Source: Streptomyces narbonensis
Lineage (GTDB): Bacteria; Actinomycetota; Actinomycetes; Streptomycetales; Streptomycetaceae
Assembly: GCF_014649015.1 (NCBI RefSeq)
Contig: NZ_BMSF01000017.1
Location: 62,001-126,000 of the forward strand
Direction: 5' to 3'
DNA length: 64,000 nucleotides
How positions within the stretch are numbered: position 1 is the stretch's first letter; each line of letters begins with the position of its first letter. Position numbers and translations under genes: made by a program. Under the pieces are notes generated by a model. The model was given only the letters and a program-made list of their open reading frames with translations. It was not told the origin of the DNA and ran no database searches. Shown here piece by piece: positions 17,539 to 26,264 of this stretch.

Positions 17539-17868
17539 TCACGCCGAGGCCGCGGGGCGGCCCATGACGGCGTCGGCGGCGCTGGGGAAGCAGGCCACGC
17601 AGGCGACGTTGATGGAGTAGAGCATCGAGGTCCCCTGGCGCTCGCGCAGGACGAACCGCACGTCGGCGAGCAGCTTCAGGTGATGGGACACCGTCGACTG
17701 TCCGACGCCCATCCGGTCCACGATCTCTCCGACGCTCATCGGCCCGGTCGCCAGGGCGAGGAGATTGAGGATCTGTACGCGGGTGGGATCGGAGAGGGCC
17801 TTGAACCAGGTCGCGTAGGACTCGGCCGTGGTCCGGTCGATCAGCTGGGCATTCATCGTACCGCTCAT
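17539..17868 (-). CDS. arsR: ArsR repressor, C-terminal-cysteine type
   Basis: 109 residues. It lacks CVCD in the recognition helix (VGEIVDRMGVGQSTVSHHLK) but carries cysteines near the end (VACVACFPSAADAVMG). A close relative is at 31772. ArsR proteins with C-terminal sites often respond to methylated or other organic trivalent arsenicals, but this is inference. A perfect 6-6-6 palindrome lies 5 bases before its ATG. Confidence 0.85.
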   Translation of the reverse strand: MSGTMNAQLIDRTTAESYATWFKALSDPTRVQILNLLALATGPMSVGEIVDRMGVGQSTVSHHLKLLADVRFVLRERQGTSMLYSINVACVACFPSAADAVMGRPAASA

Positions 17869-17872
17869 GATC

Positions 17873-17890
17873 CATCGATGTTATTCGATG
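17873..17890. promoter_or_regulatory. ArsR operator between arsR pair and ArsP-like gene
   Basis: CATCGA-TGTTAT-TCGATG, a perfect inverted repeat adjacent to the ATG of the arsR at 17868. It shares the ATCGA/TCGAT half-site with the site at 18136. Confidence 0.7.
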
Positions 17891-18135
17891 ACCACCCACG
17901 ACGGCAAGGCTCGCTCCACGCAGACGGGGCCCATATAGAGCCCATGGAGGCCCGCCGGCAACCGAAACCGCTGACGCGAGGGACCATGTAGACACCACAT
18001 GCAAGGCGTACGCATCGGCTCGACCTGGGAACAATCCCCGCTTCCTGGCAGCCGCCACCGAAAGCGCGGGACACCCCTGCGACGCCACGAGGGACGCGGG
18101 ACTCCCATTGCCGGACCTCTCTTTAATCGTCTATC

Positions 18136-18148
18136 ATCGATATTCGAT
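18136..18148. promoter_or_regulatory. ArsR operator upstream of ArsP-like permease
   Basis: ATCGA-TAT-TCGAT, part of a longer imperfect dyad TATC...GATA at 18132-18149, about 105 bases before the permease GTG. The half-site is the same as at 17873, so the same ArsR probably binds both. Confidence 0.65.
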
Positions 18149-18254
18149 AAAGGGGATGCCGATCGAGCCTCCCCCATGCGGCTCGGCACGTCCCCCGTAC
18201 GTACCTTCACGGCGCCGCTCCCCTCATGTGTCACCGTCTCAGAGAGGTTCACCT

Positions 18255-19376
18255 GTGGACGAATTGCTGGCCCTTGGCCGGTTCATCCTGTTCGAGGTGC
18301 TGCACTATCTCCCGTGGTTCCTGGTCGCCATCGTCCTGGGGATCGCCGTACAGCGTCTGTCGATCGACGTGGTCGCGCGCCGCAGCTTCGCCCACGGGCG
18401 CAGGGGCGTCCTCGGCATCGCCATCGTCACGGCCATCGGAGCGTTCAGTCCCTTCTGCTCCTTCACCGTGATCCCGCTGATCCGCCGCTTCCTGATAGCC
18501 GGCGTTCCACTCTCGGCGGTCATGTCGTTCTGGATCGCCTCCCCCTCCATGGACCCGGAGATCTACGCGCTCTCCGCCGCCCAGCTCGGGATCCCCATCG
18601 CCACCGCCCGCCTCATCGGCGCCCTGGTACTCAGCTTCGGCGCGGGTCTCATCGTCCTGGCGCTCGAACGGCGTGGGCGGTTCGCCGACCCGCTGCTCGA
18701 GTCCACCGAGGAGAAGACGGCCGCGAAGACCTGTGCGCAGGAGACGGTGACCGTTCCCGAGACCGCGTGCTCGACGGCGAAGGCGACCGTCCCCGAGCCC
18801 GTGACCGTCGGTGCCGGCGGCGCGGGCGGTGGGGCGTCCGAGGGCGGCTGCGGAAGCGCCGCGCAGGAGGCCGAGCCCGCGGCCGGTGGCTGCTCCACCG
18901 CAGCACGGAACGACGCGGAGGACGACGGCACCCCGTGGCGCGTACTCGTGCGGCGCGACATCAAGAACCTCCGCGCCGGCGAGATCCTGAAGGAGATCGT
19001 CAGCGACTCGCTGATCCTGGGCAAGTGGCTGCTCCTGGCCATCGTCCTCGAAGCCCTGATCGTCCGCTACGTCCCCACCGATGTCGTCTCGGGCATCCTC
19101 GGCACGGACGGCGTCCTCTCCGTCCTGGTCGCCGGGCTCCTCAGCGTCCCGCTCTACCTCAACGGCGTCGGCGCCATCCCTGTCGTCGAGGGCCTTCTCG
19201 ACCAGGGCATGGTCGCGGCGGCGGGCGTCACCTTCCTCCTCGGCGGCGCCATCACGACGATCCCGGCCATGGTGGCCGTCAAGAGCGTCGTCAAGACGAA
19301 GGTCTTCGCCTTCTACCTCGGCGTGGGCCTCCTCGGCAGCGTGGGCATCGGTCTCGTCACCCTGCCCCTGCTCTGA
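18255..19376 (+). CDS. ArsP-like permease (DUF318/COG0701)
   Basis: 373 residues from GTG 18255 with AGAGAGG seven bases before it. It has two halves of about four helices each: the first includes AIGAFSPFCSFTVIPLIRRF (with the conserved Cys in the SPFCS-type motif) and SFWIASPSMDPEIYAL; the second includes LNGVGAIPVVEGLLDQGM. ArsP permeases export trivalent organoarsenicals such as MAs(III) and roxarsone(III). The long cytoplasmic linker has five cysteines (KTCAQE, ETACST, GGCGSAA, GGCSTA). It is divergent from two arsR genes and followed by arsN1. Confidence 0.87.
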   Translation: MDELLALGRFILFEVLHYLPWFLVAIVLGIAVQRLSIDVVARRSFAHGRRGVLGIAIVTAIGAFSPFCSFTVIPLIRRFLIAGVPLSAVMSFWIASPSMDPEIYALSAAQLGIPIATARLIGALVLSFGAGLIVLALERRGRFADPLLESTEEKTAAKTCAQETVTVPETACSTAKATVPEPVTVGAGGAGGGASEGGCGSAAQEAEPAAGGCSTAARNDAEDDGTPWRVLVRRDIKNLRAGEILKEIVSDSLILGKWLLLAIVLEALIVRYVPTDVVSGILGTDGVLSVLVAGLLSVPLYLNGVGAIPVVEGLLDQGMVAAAGVTFLLGGAITTIPAMVAVKSVVKTKVFAFYLGVGLLGSVGIGLVTLPLL

Positions 19377-19404
19377 CCCGGTACTCCTCCTCACCCCCCA
19401 CCCA

Positions 19405-19438
19405 CGCTCCTGCGGCGACCCCCGACGCCGCAGGAGCG
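19405..19438 (+). terminator. Hairpin between permease and acetyltransferase genes
   Basis: CGCTCCTGCGGCG and CGCCGCAGGAGCG form a 13-bp perfect stem with an 8-base loop. It may end or attenuate the permease transcript before arsN1. Confidence 0.55.
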
Positions 19439-19506
19439 TCGCCGTACCCGCTGACGAACACCGTGCCGTCCCCGTCTGCGGGAGCGCACCGAGGCAAGGA
19501 ACACGT

Positions 19507-20019
19507 ATGACCGCATCACCGCGCCCGGACATCACCCTGGCCCCGATGACCGACGACCACGCGTCCGCCGTCATGGCGATCTACCAGCAGGGCATCGACG
19601 AGGGCAACGCCACGTTCGAGACCACCGCGCCGCCGTGGAGTGCGTTCGACACCGCCAAGTTGGCGGCGCACCGGTTCGTGGCGCTGGGGCAGCGGGGGCG
19701 GGTGGTCGGCTGGACGGCGGTGTCACAGGTCTCGACGCGACCCGCGTACGCGGGGGTCGTCGAGCATTCCGTGTACGTCTGTCCCACGGCGCGCGGAACC
19801 GGCGTAGGACGCACGCTTCTGGAGGCGCTGATCGCCTCCACGGAGAAGGCGGGCTTCTGGACGATCCAAGCGGGCATCTTCCCCGAGAACGTGGCCAGCC
19901 TGGCTCTGCACGAGTCCGTGGGGTTCCGCGTACTGGGCCGGCGGGAGCGCGTGGCCCGCCACCACGGCGTCTGGCGCGACGTCCTGCTCGTGGAGCGCCG
20001 CAGCCAGGTGGTCGAATGA
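19507..20019 (+). CDS. arsN1: ArsN1/phosphinothricin-type N-acetyltransferase
   Basis: 170-residue GNAT enzyme, ATG 19507 with AAGGA upstream. Family features: IYQQGIDEGNATFETTAPPW at the substrate site, acetyl-CoA loop VCPTARGTGVGRTLL, TIQAGIFPENVASLALHESV, and GFRVLGRRERVARHHGVWRD. This is the PAT/BAR/ArsN1 group, which acetylates the amino group of phosphinothricin, methionine sulfoximine or arsinothricin. Its place in an arsenic island beside an arsL-type gene points to arsinothricin as substrate, meaning self-resistance. It is convergent with mtnP. Confidence 0.85.
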   Translation: MTASPRPDITLAPMTDDHASAVMAIYQQGIDEGNATFETTAPPWSAFDTAKLAAHRFVALGQRGRVVGWTAVSQVSTRPAYAGVVEHSVYVCPTARGTGVGRTLLEALIASTEKAGFWTIQAGIFPENVASLALHESVGFRVLGRRERVARHHGVWRDVLLVERRSQVVE

Positions 20020-20021
20020 CC

Positions 20022-20051
20022 GATGCCGGTCACCACAATGGGACCGGCATC
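20022..20051. terminator. Bidirectional hairpin between arsN1 and mtnP
   Basis: GATGCCGGT and ACCGGCATC form a 9-bp stem with a 12-base loop in the short space between two convergent genes. Confidence 0.5.
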
Positions 20052-20101
20052 AGCATGGGTGTTCCTGATCGGTACGGCTGCGGCCCGTACCGACCGCCGT
20101 G

Positions 20102-20923
20102 TCAGGGGAGCTCGAACGGCAGGTCCATGCCGTCCAGCGCCGTCGCGCACGCGCAGTCCCGCTCGCGGTCCAGGACGTGGACGGTCTTCAGGACCAGGCT
20201 CTTCAGGCGTTCCACGTTCGCCGCGAACACCCGGAACACCTCGTCCTGTGACACGCCCTCTCCGCGCTCCACGCCGGCGTCGTAGTCCGTGACCAGGGCT
20301 ATGGAGGTGTAGCAGAGGGCGAGTTCACGGGCGAGCACGGCTTCGGGGTGCCCGGTCATGTTGATCAGGGACCAGCCTGCCGCGGCGTACCACCGGGACT
20401 CGGCCCGGGTGGAGAACCGTGGCCCTTCGACGACCACCATCACTCCCCCGTCGTGGACGTCGGCGTCTGCCTCTCCCGCGGCCTTGAGTACGGCCGCCCG
20501 TCCCGAGGCGCAGTACGGGTCGGCGAACGACACGTGGGTGGCGCCGTGCTCGTAGTACGTCTGGACGCGGCCGGCGGTCCGGTCGACGAGCTGGTCGGGG
20601 ATGACGACGCTTCCGGGGCCGAGAGACCCGCGCAGCGAACCTACCGCGCAGGGCGCGAGGACCTGCCTCACTCCCAGCGAGCGCAGTGCCCACATGTTGG
20701 CGCGGTAGTTGATGCGGTGCGGCGGGAGTTCGTGGTGGCTGCCGTGCCGGGGCAGGAAGGCCACCCTGCGGTCGCCCACGGTGCCGATGGACACCGCGTC
20801 GGAGGGTGAGCCGTAGGGGGTGGTGACCTCGACGCGCTGTACCGACTCCAGGAGTTCGTAGAAGCCGCTGCCGCCGATGACCGCGATGTCGGCCTTCGGT
20901 GTCGTGTCGGACGGATCACTCAT
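20102..20923 (-). CDS. mtnP: S-methyl-5'-thioadenosine phosphorylase
   Basis: 273 residues. Nucleoside-phosphorylase-II family: IAVIGGSGFYELL phosphate-binding start, LPRHGSHHELPPHRINYRAN, EGPRFSTRAESRWY and NMTGHPEAVLARE purine/ribose site. MTAP splits methylthioadenosine into adenine and methylthioribose-1-phosphate, the entry step of methionine salvage. It is the last gene of a six-gene leftward operon and overlaps mtnC by 8 bases. An arsenic island is an unusual place for it; methylthioadenosine is the expected by-product of ArsL. The tail holds CACA (RERDCACATALDG). Confidence 0.93.
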   Translation of the reverse strand: MSDPSDTTPKADIAVIGGSGFYELLESVQRVEVTTPYGSPSDAVSIGTVGDRRVAFLPRHGSHHELPPHRINYRANMWALRSLGVRQVLAPCAVGSLRGSLGPGSVVIPDQLVDRTAGRVQTYYEHGATHVSFADPYCASGRAAVLKAAGEADADVHDGGVMVVVEGPRFSTRAESRWYAAAGWSLINMTGHPEAVLARELALCYTSIALVTDYDAGVERGEGVSQDEVFRVFAANVERLKSLVLKTVHVLDRERDCACATALDGMDLPFELP

Positions 20924-21698
20924 GGCTTTGGTCCTCCTGCGTGTGCGTGTCGACCGGCGGCGTCGACGTACCCGGGCCGGGTCGGGAAACGAGTGGGGTG
21001 AGCGAGGCGACGGTCTCGTGGCCGGTCACTGCCGAGCGTTCGTCGTCGGGGCGGCGCACGGCAACCGTCTGCCAGCCGGCCTCGGCCGCGGCGTCGAGCT
21101 CGGCACCGACGTCGCTGACGAACAGCAGGTCGCCGGGCGCGTGTCCCAGACGTGCCGCGATCGCACGGTAGGAGTCGGTGTCCGCCTTGGGGCCGGCTGT
21201 CGTCAGGTCGAAGTAACCGTCGAGCAAAGGGCGCAGATCGCCGTGGGCCGTGTGGCCGAACCAGTCCCGCTGTGCGGCTACGGAACCGGAGGAGTAGATG
21301 AAGCGGTCTGTGCCCTGCGTCTTCCAGTGCTGCAGTGCGGGCGGTACGTCCGGGTACACGTGACCGTACAGCTCACCTGCCGCGTAGCCATCGGCCCAGA
21401 TCAGGCCCTGAAGCGTCTTCAGCGGCGCCACCTTCACATCGGCGTCGGCCCACTGCTCCAGGAGTGCCAGAGCACTCGCCTCGTCGTGGGATGCCCCGGT
21501 GTGAGCGGCCACCGAGTCGAGGATCTGTCGCCAGGCCGCAGTGCCGCGGTGCGCAGTGAGCCAGGGAGCGATCCGCCGACGCGCGTAGGGGAAGAGGACG
21601 TCACGGACGTGGCTGAGGGAGCCGGTGGTCCCCTCGATGTCGAGGACGACGGCCCGCGGCCCGTTGTCGGGGACTCGGCCCTGACGGCTGCGCGGCAT
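20916..21698 (-). CDS. mtnC: Enolase-phosphatase E1
   Basis: 260 residues, ATG 21698 (alternates exist nearby). HAD-superfamily enzyme with VLDIEGTTGSLSHVRDVLFP, the DxEGTT form specific to MtnC, the middle motif IYSSGSVAAQRDWFGHT and the last motif LLFVSDVGAELDAA. It enolises and dephosphorylates diketo-methylthiopentyl-1-phosphate to acireductone. The start overlaps the mtnD stop by one base. Confidence 0.92.
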   Translation of the reverse strand: MPRSRQGRVPDNGPRAVVLDIEGTTGSLSHVRDVLFPYARRRIAPWLTAHRGTAAWRQILDSVAAHTGASHDEASALALLEQWADADVKVAPLKTLQGLIWADGYAAGELYGHVYPDVPPALQHWKTQGTDRFIYSSGSVAAQRDWFGHTAHGDLRPLLDGYFDLTTAGPKADTDSYRAIAARLGHAPGDLLFVSDVGAELDAAAEAGWQTVAVRRPDDERSAVTGHETVASLTPLVSRPGPGTSTPPVDTHTQEDQSHE

Positions 21699-22273
21699 CA
21701 GCCTTCCCTTAGCAGCGCGTCGAGGCGGGGGAAGCCATCGGCGACGGGCTCCTGGGTGAAGTCGCCCACCCAGCCGTCCTCCTTCTCGAAGAACCGGATG
21801 GCGCAGAAGTCCGGTACGGGTCCCATGTCGAACCAGTGCCGGGTGCCGGCCGGGACCGACAGCAGGTCTCCGGCCTCGCAGACCACGGCGTACACGCGGT
21901 CCTCCAGGTGCAGGTAGAAGCAGCCGGTGCCGTGGGCGAAGAACCGGACCTCGTCCTCGGCGTGCCGGTGCTCGTCGAGGAACGTCGACCGGGCCTTGGC
22001 CGCGCGCTCTTGCCACTCCGCTCCCTCCTCGGGGTGGAGGCGGGCGACATCGACGAGGCGCAACCCTTGGCCGGCGCACAGTGCGTCGATCTCCGCCCGG
22101 TAGGCGTCGAGTAGTTCCTCTGACGCCGTCTGCGGCGTGACCCGTGCGCGCAGCGTCCAGCGGGTGAAGGAGACCGACCTCTCGCGCAGGGCCTTTGCGA
22201 TGGTCTCCTCGTCCCGCGTGCGGAGCAGCACGGTGTCCGGTGCGTCGTCCGGCATGATCTGCAGCAAGGTCAT
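21698..22273 (-). CDS. mtnD: Acireductone dioxygenase
   Basis: 191 residues, cupin fold. The metal ligands lie in HAEDEVRFFAHGTGCFYLHL (H..E) and AGTRHWFDMG (H). With Fe(II) the enzyme makes the 2-keto acid of methionine plus formate. A formate-producing step is of passing interest because a formate dehydrogenase-like operon sits at the left edge, 20 kb away, though no functional link is shown. Confidence 0.93.
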   Translation of the reverse strand: MTLLQIMPDDAPDTVLLRTRDEETIAKALRERSVSFTRWTLRARVTPQTASEELLDAYRAEIDALCAGQGLRLVDVARLHPEEGAEWQERAAKARSTFLDEHRHAEDEVRFFAHGTGCFYLHLEDRVYAVVCEAGDLLSVPAGTRHWFDMGPVPDFCAIRFFEKEDGWVGDFTQEPVADGFPRLDALLREG

Positions 22274-22297
22274 GGTGTGGTCCTGTCGTCGAGTTCT

Positions 22298-22960
22298 TCA
22301 GGCACGGGAGACGTGCAGCTCCGTCTGGGAGATCACGAGCAGCCGGCAGAGCGACTCGAGGCATTCGAGCCGGTTCTTCGCCTGGCCCAGCGATTCGCCC
22401 CAGGTGGTGATGCCGTGATCGGCCAGAAGCAGCCCGGGCGGGCCTTCCCGGTCGGCCGCGAGATGGGCGGCAACGTCGTCGGCGATCCGGTCGACATCGG
22501 GCCAGTTGGGGAAGACCGGCAGGTCGGTGAAGGTCGGGTTCTTCAGCCCCAGCCCCTTGAGCAGTTCGAAGCGTTCCACTCGTACCGAGGCAACGGCGTC
22601 CGAGGCGGCGGCACGGTGGGCGACGACCGTGGCATACGGGGAGTGGACATGGATGACGGCGCGGGCTCCGGTGACGCGGTAGACCGCGGCATGGATGGAG
22701 GTCTCCGCCGAGGGGCGGTCCTGGACGGGAGGAGTCGCCCGGCCGGTGAGGGCGTCGACCTCCACCACGTCCCGGGCGGTCAGTTCGCCTTTGTCCCGGC
22801 CGCTCGCCGTGATCAGCGCCCGGTCGGGATCGTCGGGCAACCGCATGGAGATGTTGCCGGACGTGCCCGGCATCCAACCGCGCTCGTACAGGGTGCGGGA
22901 GATGTCGGCCAGTTGCTGGGCGGTCTGCTTGCCCGCGGCGGTGGACGGCGCGTAGCTCAT
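22298..22960 (-). CDS. mtnB: Methylthioribulose-1-phosphate dehydratase
   Basis: 220 residues, class II aldolase/adducin family. RGWMPGTSGNISMRLPDD is the substrate loop; VIHVHSPYATVVAH provides the zinc histidines, with LLADHGITTWG near the C-terminus. It overlaps mtnA by 4 bases (ATGA), and 24 bases separate it from mtnD. Confidence 0.93.
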   Translation of the reverse strand: MSYAPSTAAGKQTAQQLADISRTLYERGWMPGTSGNISMRLPDDPDRALITASGRDKGELTARDVVEVDALTGRATPPVQDRPSAETSIHAAVYRVTGARAVIHVHSPYATVVAHRAAASDAVASVRVERFELLKGLGLKNPTFTDLPVFPNWPDVDRIADDVAAHLAADREGPPGLLLADHGITTWGESLGQAKNRLECLESLCRLLVISQTELHVSRA

Positions 22961-23982
22961 GCCCCTACCTCGGATGCGTGGCGGACACCGTGCTCGGAGA
23001 CGATCGCGGTGATCAGGGAAGCCGGGGTGACGTCGAAGGCGGGGTTGTACGCCCGCGTACCGCGTGGCGTGGTGCGGATCCCCCCGCAGCTGGTCACCTC
23101 GTACGCGTCACGTTCCTCGATGACGATGTCCCGGCCATCGACGAGGGACCTGTCCCACGACGACTCGGGGGCGACAACGATGAAGGGGATGCCGTGGTGG
23201 GCGGCGGCGATCGCCAGTCCGTAGGTGCCGATCTTGTTGGCCACGTCTCCGCGCGCGGTGATCCGGTCGGCTCCGACGAGGACGCAGTCCACGAGCCCCT
23301 GGCTCATGGCCGCGGCCGCCGCGCTGTCGACACACACGCGGTGCGGCACACCGGCCTCCGCCAGTTCCCAGGCCGTCAGCCGTGCGCCCTGCAGGAGCGG
23401 CCGGGTCTCGTCGACGAGGACCTCGGTGACCTTTCCGGCGTCGGCGAGGGCGAGGATCGTGCCGAGGGCGGTGCCCACGGCCGCGGTCGCGAGCCGGCCG
23501 GTGTTGCAGTGGGTCAGGAGTCGCAGGGGGCGCTGCGGACAGCGGTCCTCTACGGCCTGGACCGCGTGGGCGACCATCTGCCGGTTGACCGCCCGGTCCT
23601 CGTCGATCATGGCGGTGGCCTCGGCCAGGACCGCGTCCGGGCCGTCGGCGAGCCTCCCGAGGGCTCGGTCGACCGCCCAGGCCAGGTTGACTGCTGTCGG
23701 GCGGGCGGCGACAAGCCGCTGGGCATCGGCGTGCACGGCCTGCCGCCCGCCGCCGGTGATGCCCGGCGAGCAGTGGGCGTACGCGGAGAGCGCGACGCCC
23801 AGGGCGCCCGCGAGCCCGATGGAGGGGGCGCCCCGTACCGCGAGCGTCGTGATGGCGGTGATGACGTCGTCCACGGTGTCCAGGCGCAGAAGCCGTCTCT
23901 CGTGGGGCAGCGCGCGCTGGTCGAGGGTGACGATCGCGTTGTCGTCCCAGCGCAGTGACGGCTGGTCGGAGGGCTTGCTCAC
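22957..23982 (-). CDS. mtnA: Methylthioribose-1-phosphate isomerase
   Basis: 341 residues, eIF2B-related isomerase. Diagnostic segments: VRGAPSIGLAGALGVAL, LLTHCNTGRLATAAVGTALG with the catalytic Cys, and LVGADRITARGDVANKIGTY with the catalytic Asp. It converts the mtnP product directly, so no mtnK kinase is required. It lies 38 bases after the ATP-grasp gene. Confidence 0.94.
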   Translation of the reverse strand: MSKPSDQPSLRWDDNAIVTLDQRALPHERRLLRLDTVDDVITAITTLAVRGAPSIGLAGALGVALSAYAHCSPGITGGGRQAVHADAQRLVAARPTAVNLAWAVDRALGRLADGPDAVLAEATAMIDEDRAVNRQMVAHAVQAVEDRCPQRPLRLLTHCNTGRLATAAVGTALGTILALADAGKVTEVLVDETRPLLQGARLTAWELAEAGVPHRVCVDSAAAAAMSQGLVDCVLVGADRITARGDVANKIGTYGLAIAAAHHGIPFIVVAPESSWDRSLVDGRDIVIEERDAYEVTSCGGIRTTPRGTRAYNPAFDVTPASLITAIVSEHGVRHASEVGA

Positions 23983-24020
23983 GGGCGGCGGCTCCTCGGA
24001 GGCCTGGGAGGTGGAACCGG

Positions 24021-25283
24021 TCAGTCGGTCAGGGGACGCGACCGCAGTTCGACCAGGGTGGGCCCGGCCTCCACGTCGGCGGTCACCTGCTCGGGGTCAT
24101 CGCCGACGGCGATGACGTAGCCGTAGCGGTTCATGTACGCCCGGGGCGGAAGTGCCAGCCGGGTGCCGGGGCCGGCAGTCGCGACCGCGCTGTGCACCGT
24201 GGGCCCGAAGAGGTCGGTGCGGACGACCACTTCGACCGCCTCGCAGTCGCGCTCCGGGTAGAGGAATCTGATGGCTGCGGTCTTCTGCGCCTTCGGCGCG
24301 GTGTCGGGGGTGAGCCCCGCCGCCACGTGGGCGGCCGCGACCGCCGGGTCGGTACCGGTGGCGAGCATCCCGATGAGGGGGATGAAGTCGCCGCCGAGGC
24401 GTGCGTTGATCTCGACGAGGCGCGGCCCCTTGGGAGTGAGCTTGAACTCGGTGTGCGTGGCACCGCGTTCGAAGCCGAGCGCCTTGTGGATGCGGTGGAG
24501 TTGGTCCAGGAGTTCGGCGTCCTGCAGGAGGGGATCGGCGGCGTCGACGGTGTGGCCGGTCTCCTCGAAGTACGGGTCCATGCCGGTCTGCTTGCGTGCC
24601 ACGATCATGGGGGTGCACACGCCGTCGACGACGACCGCGTCGATGCTGATCTCGGGTCCGGTGAGGTACTCCTCGACCAGGACGTCGGCCTCGTAACGGG
24701 GTACTCCGGGCCAGTTGGCGGAGCTGGCCGCCTCGAACGCCGCTTCGACGGCGTCGCCGTGGTCGGCCCGGACGACACCGAGACTGCCGGCGAGTCCACG
24801 GGCCTTGACCACCACCGGGTAGCCGGTCGCGTCGGCGGCACGGCGCGCCTCGGCCGCCGTGGAGACCGGGGTGCAGGCCGGCTGCGGCACGTGGGCCGCC
24901 GTGAGCCGGGCCCGGGTGGCCGCCTTGTCGCGGCAGGAGAGCACCGCGTCGGGCGCGCTTCCGGGCAGGCCGAGGGCTTCGGCGAGGCGCGCGGCGGCGT
25001 GCACGAGGGACTCGTCGTAGGTGAAGACCCCCGCGACAGGCAGCTGTTGCATGACCTTCCTCGCCTCGACGAGGAGGGCGTCGAGGTCCTTGGTGTCGAG
25101 GAGTGAGGTCCCCTCCACGTACGGCAGTTGCCAACTCGGCTCGTACGCGTCGAGAAGCCACAGACGGAAGTGGCGTGAGACGGCCGCCACGATGTACTCC
25201 CGATAGCGGCGGTCACCGCTGCCCATGAGGAGCAGGACCGGTGCCTCGGTGGTGGGCGAGTGCGGGTGGGGCGTGGCGGCCAT
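24021..25283 (-). CDS. ATP-grasp ligase (amino-acid/peptide ligase type)
   Basis: 420 residues, ATG 25283 with AAAGG upstream. N-terminal pre-grasp domain (MGSGDRRYREYIVAAVSRHF, then LLDAYEPSWQLPYVEG). The ATP-grasp core has GYPVVVKARGLAGSLGVVRA for nucleotide, EEYLTGPEISIDAVVV, and VEINARLGGDFIPLIG for the Mg ligands. It ends with a C-terminal lid domain. This architecture is shared with carnosine synthase and L-amino acid ligases, which join a carboxylate to an amine using ATP. It is the first gene of the mtn operon, so it is likely made when ArsL is. It does not belong to methionine salvage; conjugation of an arsenic-containing amino acid is inference. Confidence 0.87.
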   Translation of the reverse strand: MAATPHPHSPTTEAPVLLLMGSGDRRYREYIVAAVSRHFRLWLLDAYEPSWQLPYVEGTSLLDTKDLDALLVEARKVMQQLPVAGVFTYDESLVHAAARLAEALGLPGSAPDAVLSCRDKAATRARLTAAHVPQPACTPVSTAAEARRAADATGYPVVVKARGLAGSLGVVRADHGDAVEAAFEAASSANWPGVPRYEADVLVEEYLTGPEISIDAVVVDGVCTPMIVARKQTGMDPYFEETGHTVDAADPLLQDAELLDQLHRIHKALGFERGATHTEFKLTPKGPRLVEINARLGGDFIPLIGMLATGTDPAVAAAHVAAGLTPDTAPKAQKTAAIRFLYPERDCEAVEVVVRTDLFGPTVHSAVATAGPGTRLALPPRAYMNRYGYVIAVGDDPEQVTADVEAGPTLVELRSRPLTD

Positions 25284-25343
25284 GGTGGGAACCTTTGCGT
25301 CGACGTGTGGTCGGGGCCGGGGCGGGCCGACGGAGCGGGGTGG

Positions 25344-25428
25344 AGCCCAGGTCGGCAGCGGCGCTGTTCGGCCGACGGCCGGAACCCTGCCAGCGTCGAG
25401 CGATGTATGTCAATAGATCGATGAATGG
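25344..25428. repeat. Duplicated promoter/operator module, copy 1 (ATP-grasp-mtn operon)
   Basis: From GCCCAGGTCGG to ATCGATGAATG, this segment closely matches 36508-36584 upstream of arsL, and the final 40 or so bases are almost identical. It includes TTGACA as a minus-strand -35 (25408-25413) overlapped by the ArsR-like site TCAATAGATCGATGAA (25410-25425). Both operons read leftward from it. Common regulation is strongly implied. Confidence 0.85.
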
Positions 25429-25868
25429 CCGAAGGTGCACACCTTCCCCGACGTCACCGCCGCACGGCACACCTGCCCCGATTCGCTCACGTCTGGGGCG
25501 GTTGCGAAAGTCGGCCAGGTTACCCGACGTAGGCATTCGCGCTGATGAAACCGGTAGGAAGCAAGGGCGCTCAGGCTCGTCTCGCGACTCCAGCGGATTC
25601 CGTCGCCAGGGTCGCGGGAGGCACTGGGCGGTGTTGACGCACGGCGAATTTCAATCGGTGGCCATCGATGATGCAGAGGCGACAGATGACACCTGACGCC
25701 CCTTCCCCCACTCGGTCGCCGCCACGGTCAAGTCACCTGTACCGGGGTCGCAAGAGGCGCTCGGAAGGGGTAGCGTTCGCACACGGATCGAGATCCGCAG
25801 CCCACGGCGTCAGGGGCGAGTGGACGTCGAGACGGCGAGGACGCTTCGAAGGAGAAGCGGCCGGACTT
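25429..25868. other. 440-bp noncoding part of the duplicated intergenic region
   Basis: No convincing gene. A second shared motif, TCAATCGGTGG followed by CCATCGATGA (25651-25671), matches one at 36808-36828. Weaker similarity to the 36.8-37.0 kb leader of pstS continues to about 25865 (shared GGTAGCGTTCG and GAGAAGCGGCCG-like blocks). The right end is cut by an arsR reading towards it. Confidence 0.6.
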
Positions 25869-26177
25869 TCAACCGCAAGGCCGCCGGGCGACAGAGGCTT
25901 CGCACCCTCCTTCGACCAAGCCGCCGAAGAATGTGGCCAGATCGGCCAGCGCCTCGGGCCGCAGCCGGTAGTAGGTGAAGCGCCCGCAGGGCTCGGTCTC
26001 CACGACGCCCGATTCCCGGAGAACCCGGAGATGGTTGGACAGGTTCGTCTGCCGCGCGCCCGTCTCTTCGACGAGATGAGTCGTACACAGCGACTCACGG
26101 GCAAGCAGGCACACGATGCGAAGCCGCAGAGGGTCCGCCAGGGCCCTCAGCAGTTCCGCGTTCACCGACGTCAGCAT
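25869..26177 (-). CDS. arsR: ArsR repressor, EPCGRF type
   Basis: 102 residues from ATG 26177 (a 9-codon longer form is possible). LLRALADPLRLRIVCLLARE, LCTTHLVEETGARQTNLSNH and the wing EPCGRFTYYRL. This subgroup carries its arsenic-binding cysteines at LCTT and EPCGR rather than in CVCD. It is a paralogue of the arsR at 29682 but has an extra GGCEASVARRPCG tail with two cysteines. It is divergent from arsC. Confidence 0.88.
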   Translation of the reverse strand: MLTSVNAELLRALADPLRLRIVCLLARESLCTTHLVEETGARQTNLSNHLRVLRESGVVETEPCGRFTYYRLRPEALADLATFFGGLVEGGCEASVARRPCG

Positions 26178-26205
26178 GCCCCGATCGTGACACACCAAGC
26201 ACAAC

Positions 26206-26243
26206 CGGTGTCAACCGCCCGATTGTCAACACCGTTGTACAAC
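26206..26243. promoter_or_regulatory. Divergent arsR/arsC operator region
   Basis: CGGTGT at 26206-26211 and ACACCG at 26229-26234 form an inverted repeat, overlapping the perfect palindrome GTTGTACAAC at 26234-26243. TGTCAA occurs twice. It lies between the arsR start (26177) and the arsC start (26265). Confidence 0.6.
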
Positions 26244-26264
26244 AATCCATTTGAGGAGAAGCAG

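Noticed and set aside
19507..20019. Acetyltransferase as a plain phosphinothricin herbicide-resistance gene
   Set aside because: Sequence alone does not separate PAT from ArsN1; the arsenic island and arsL make the arsinothricin role more likely, so ArsN1 was preferred with moderate certainty.
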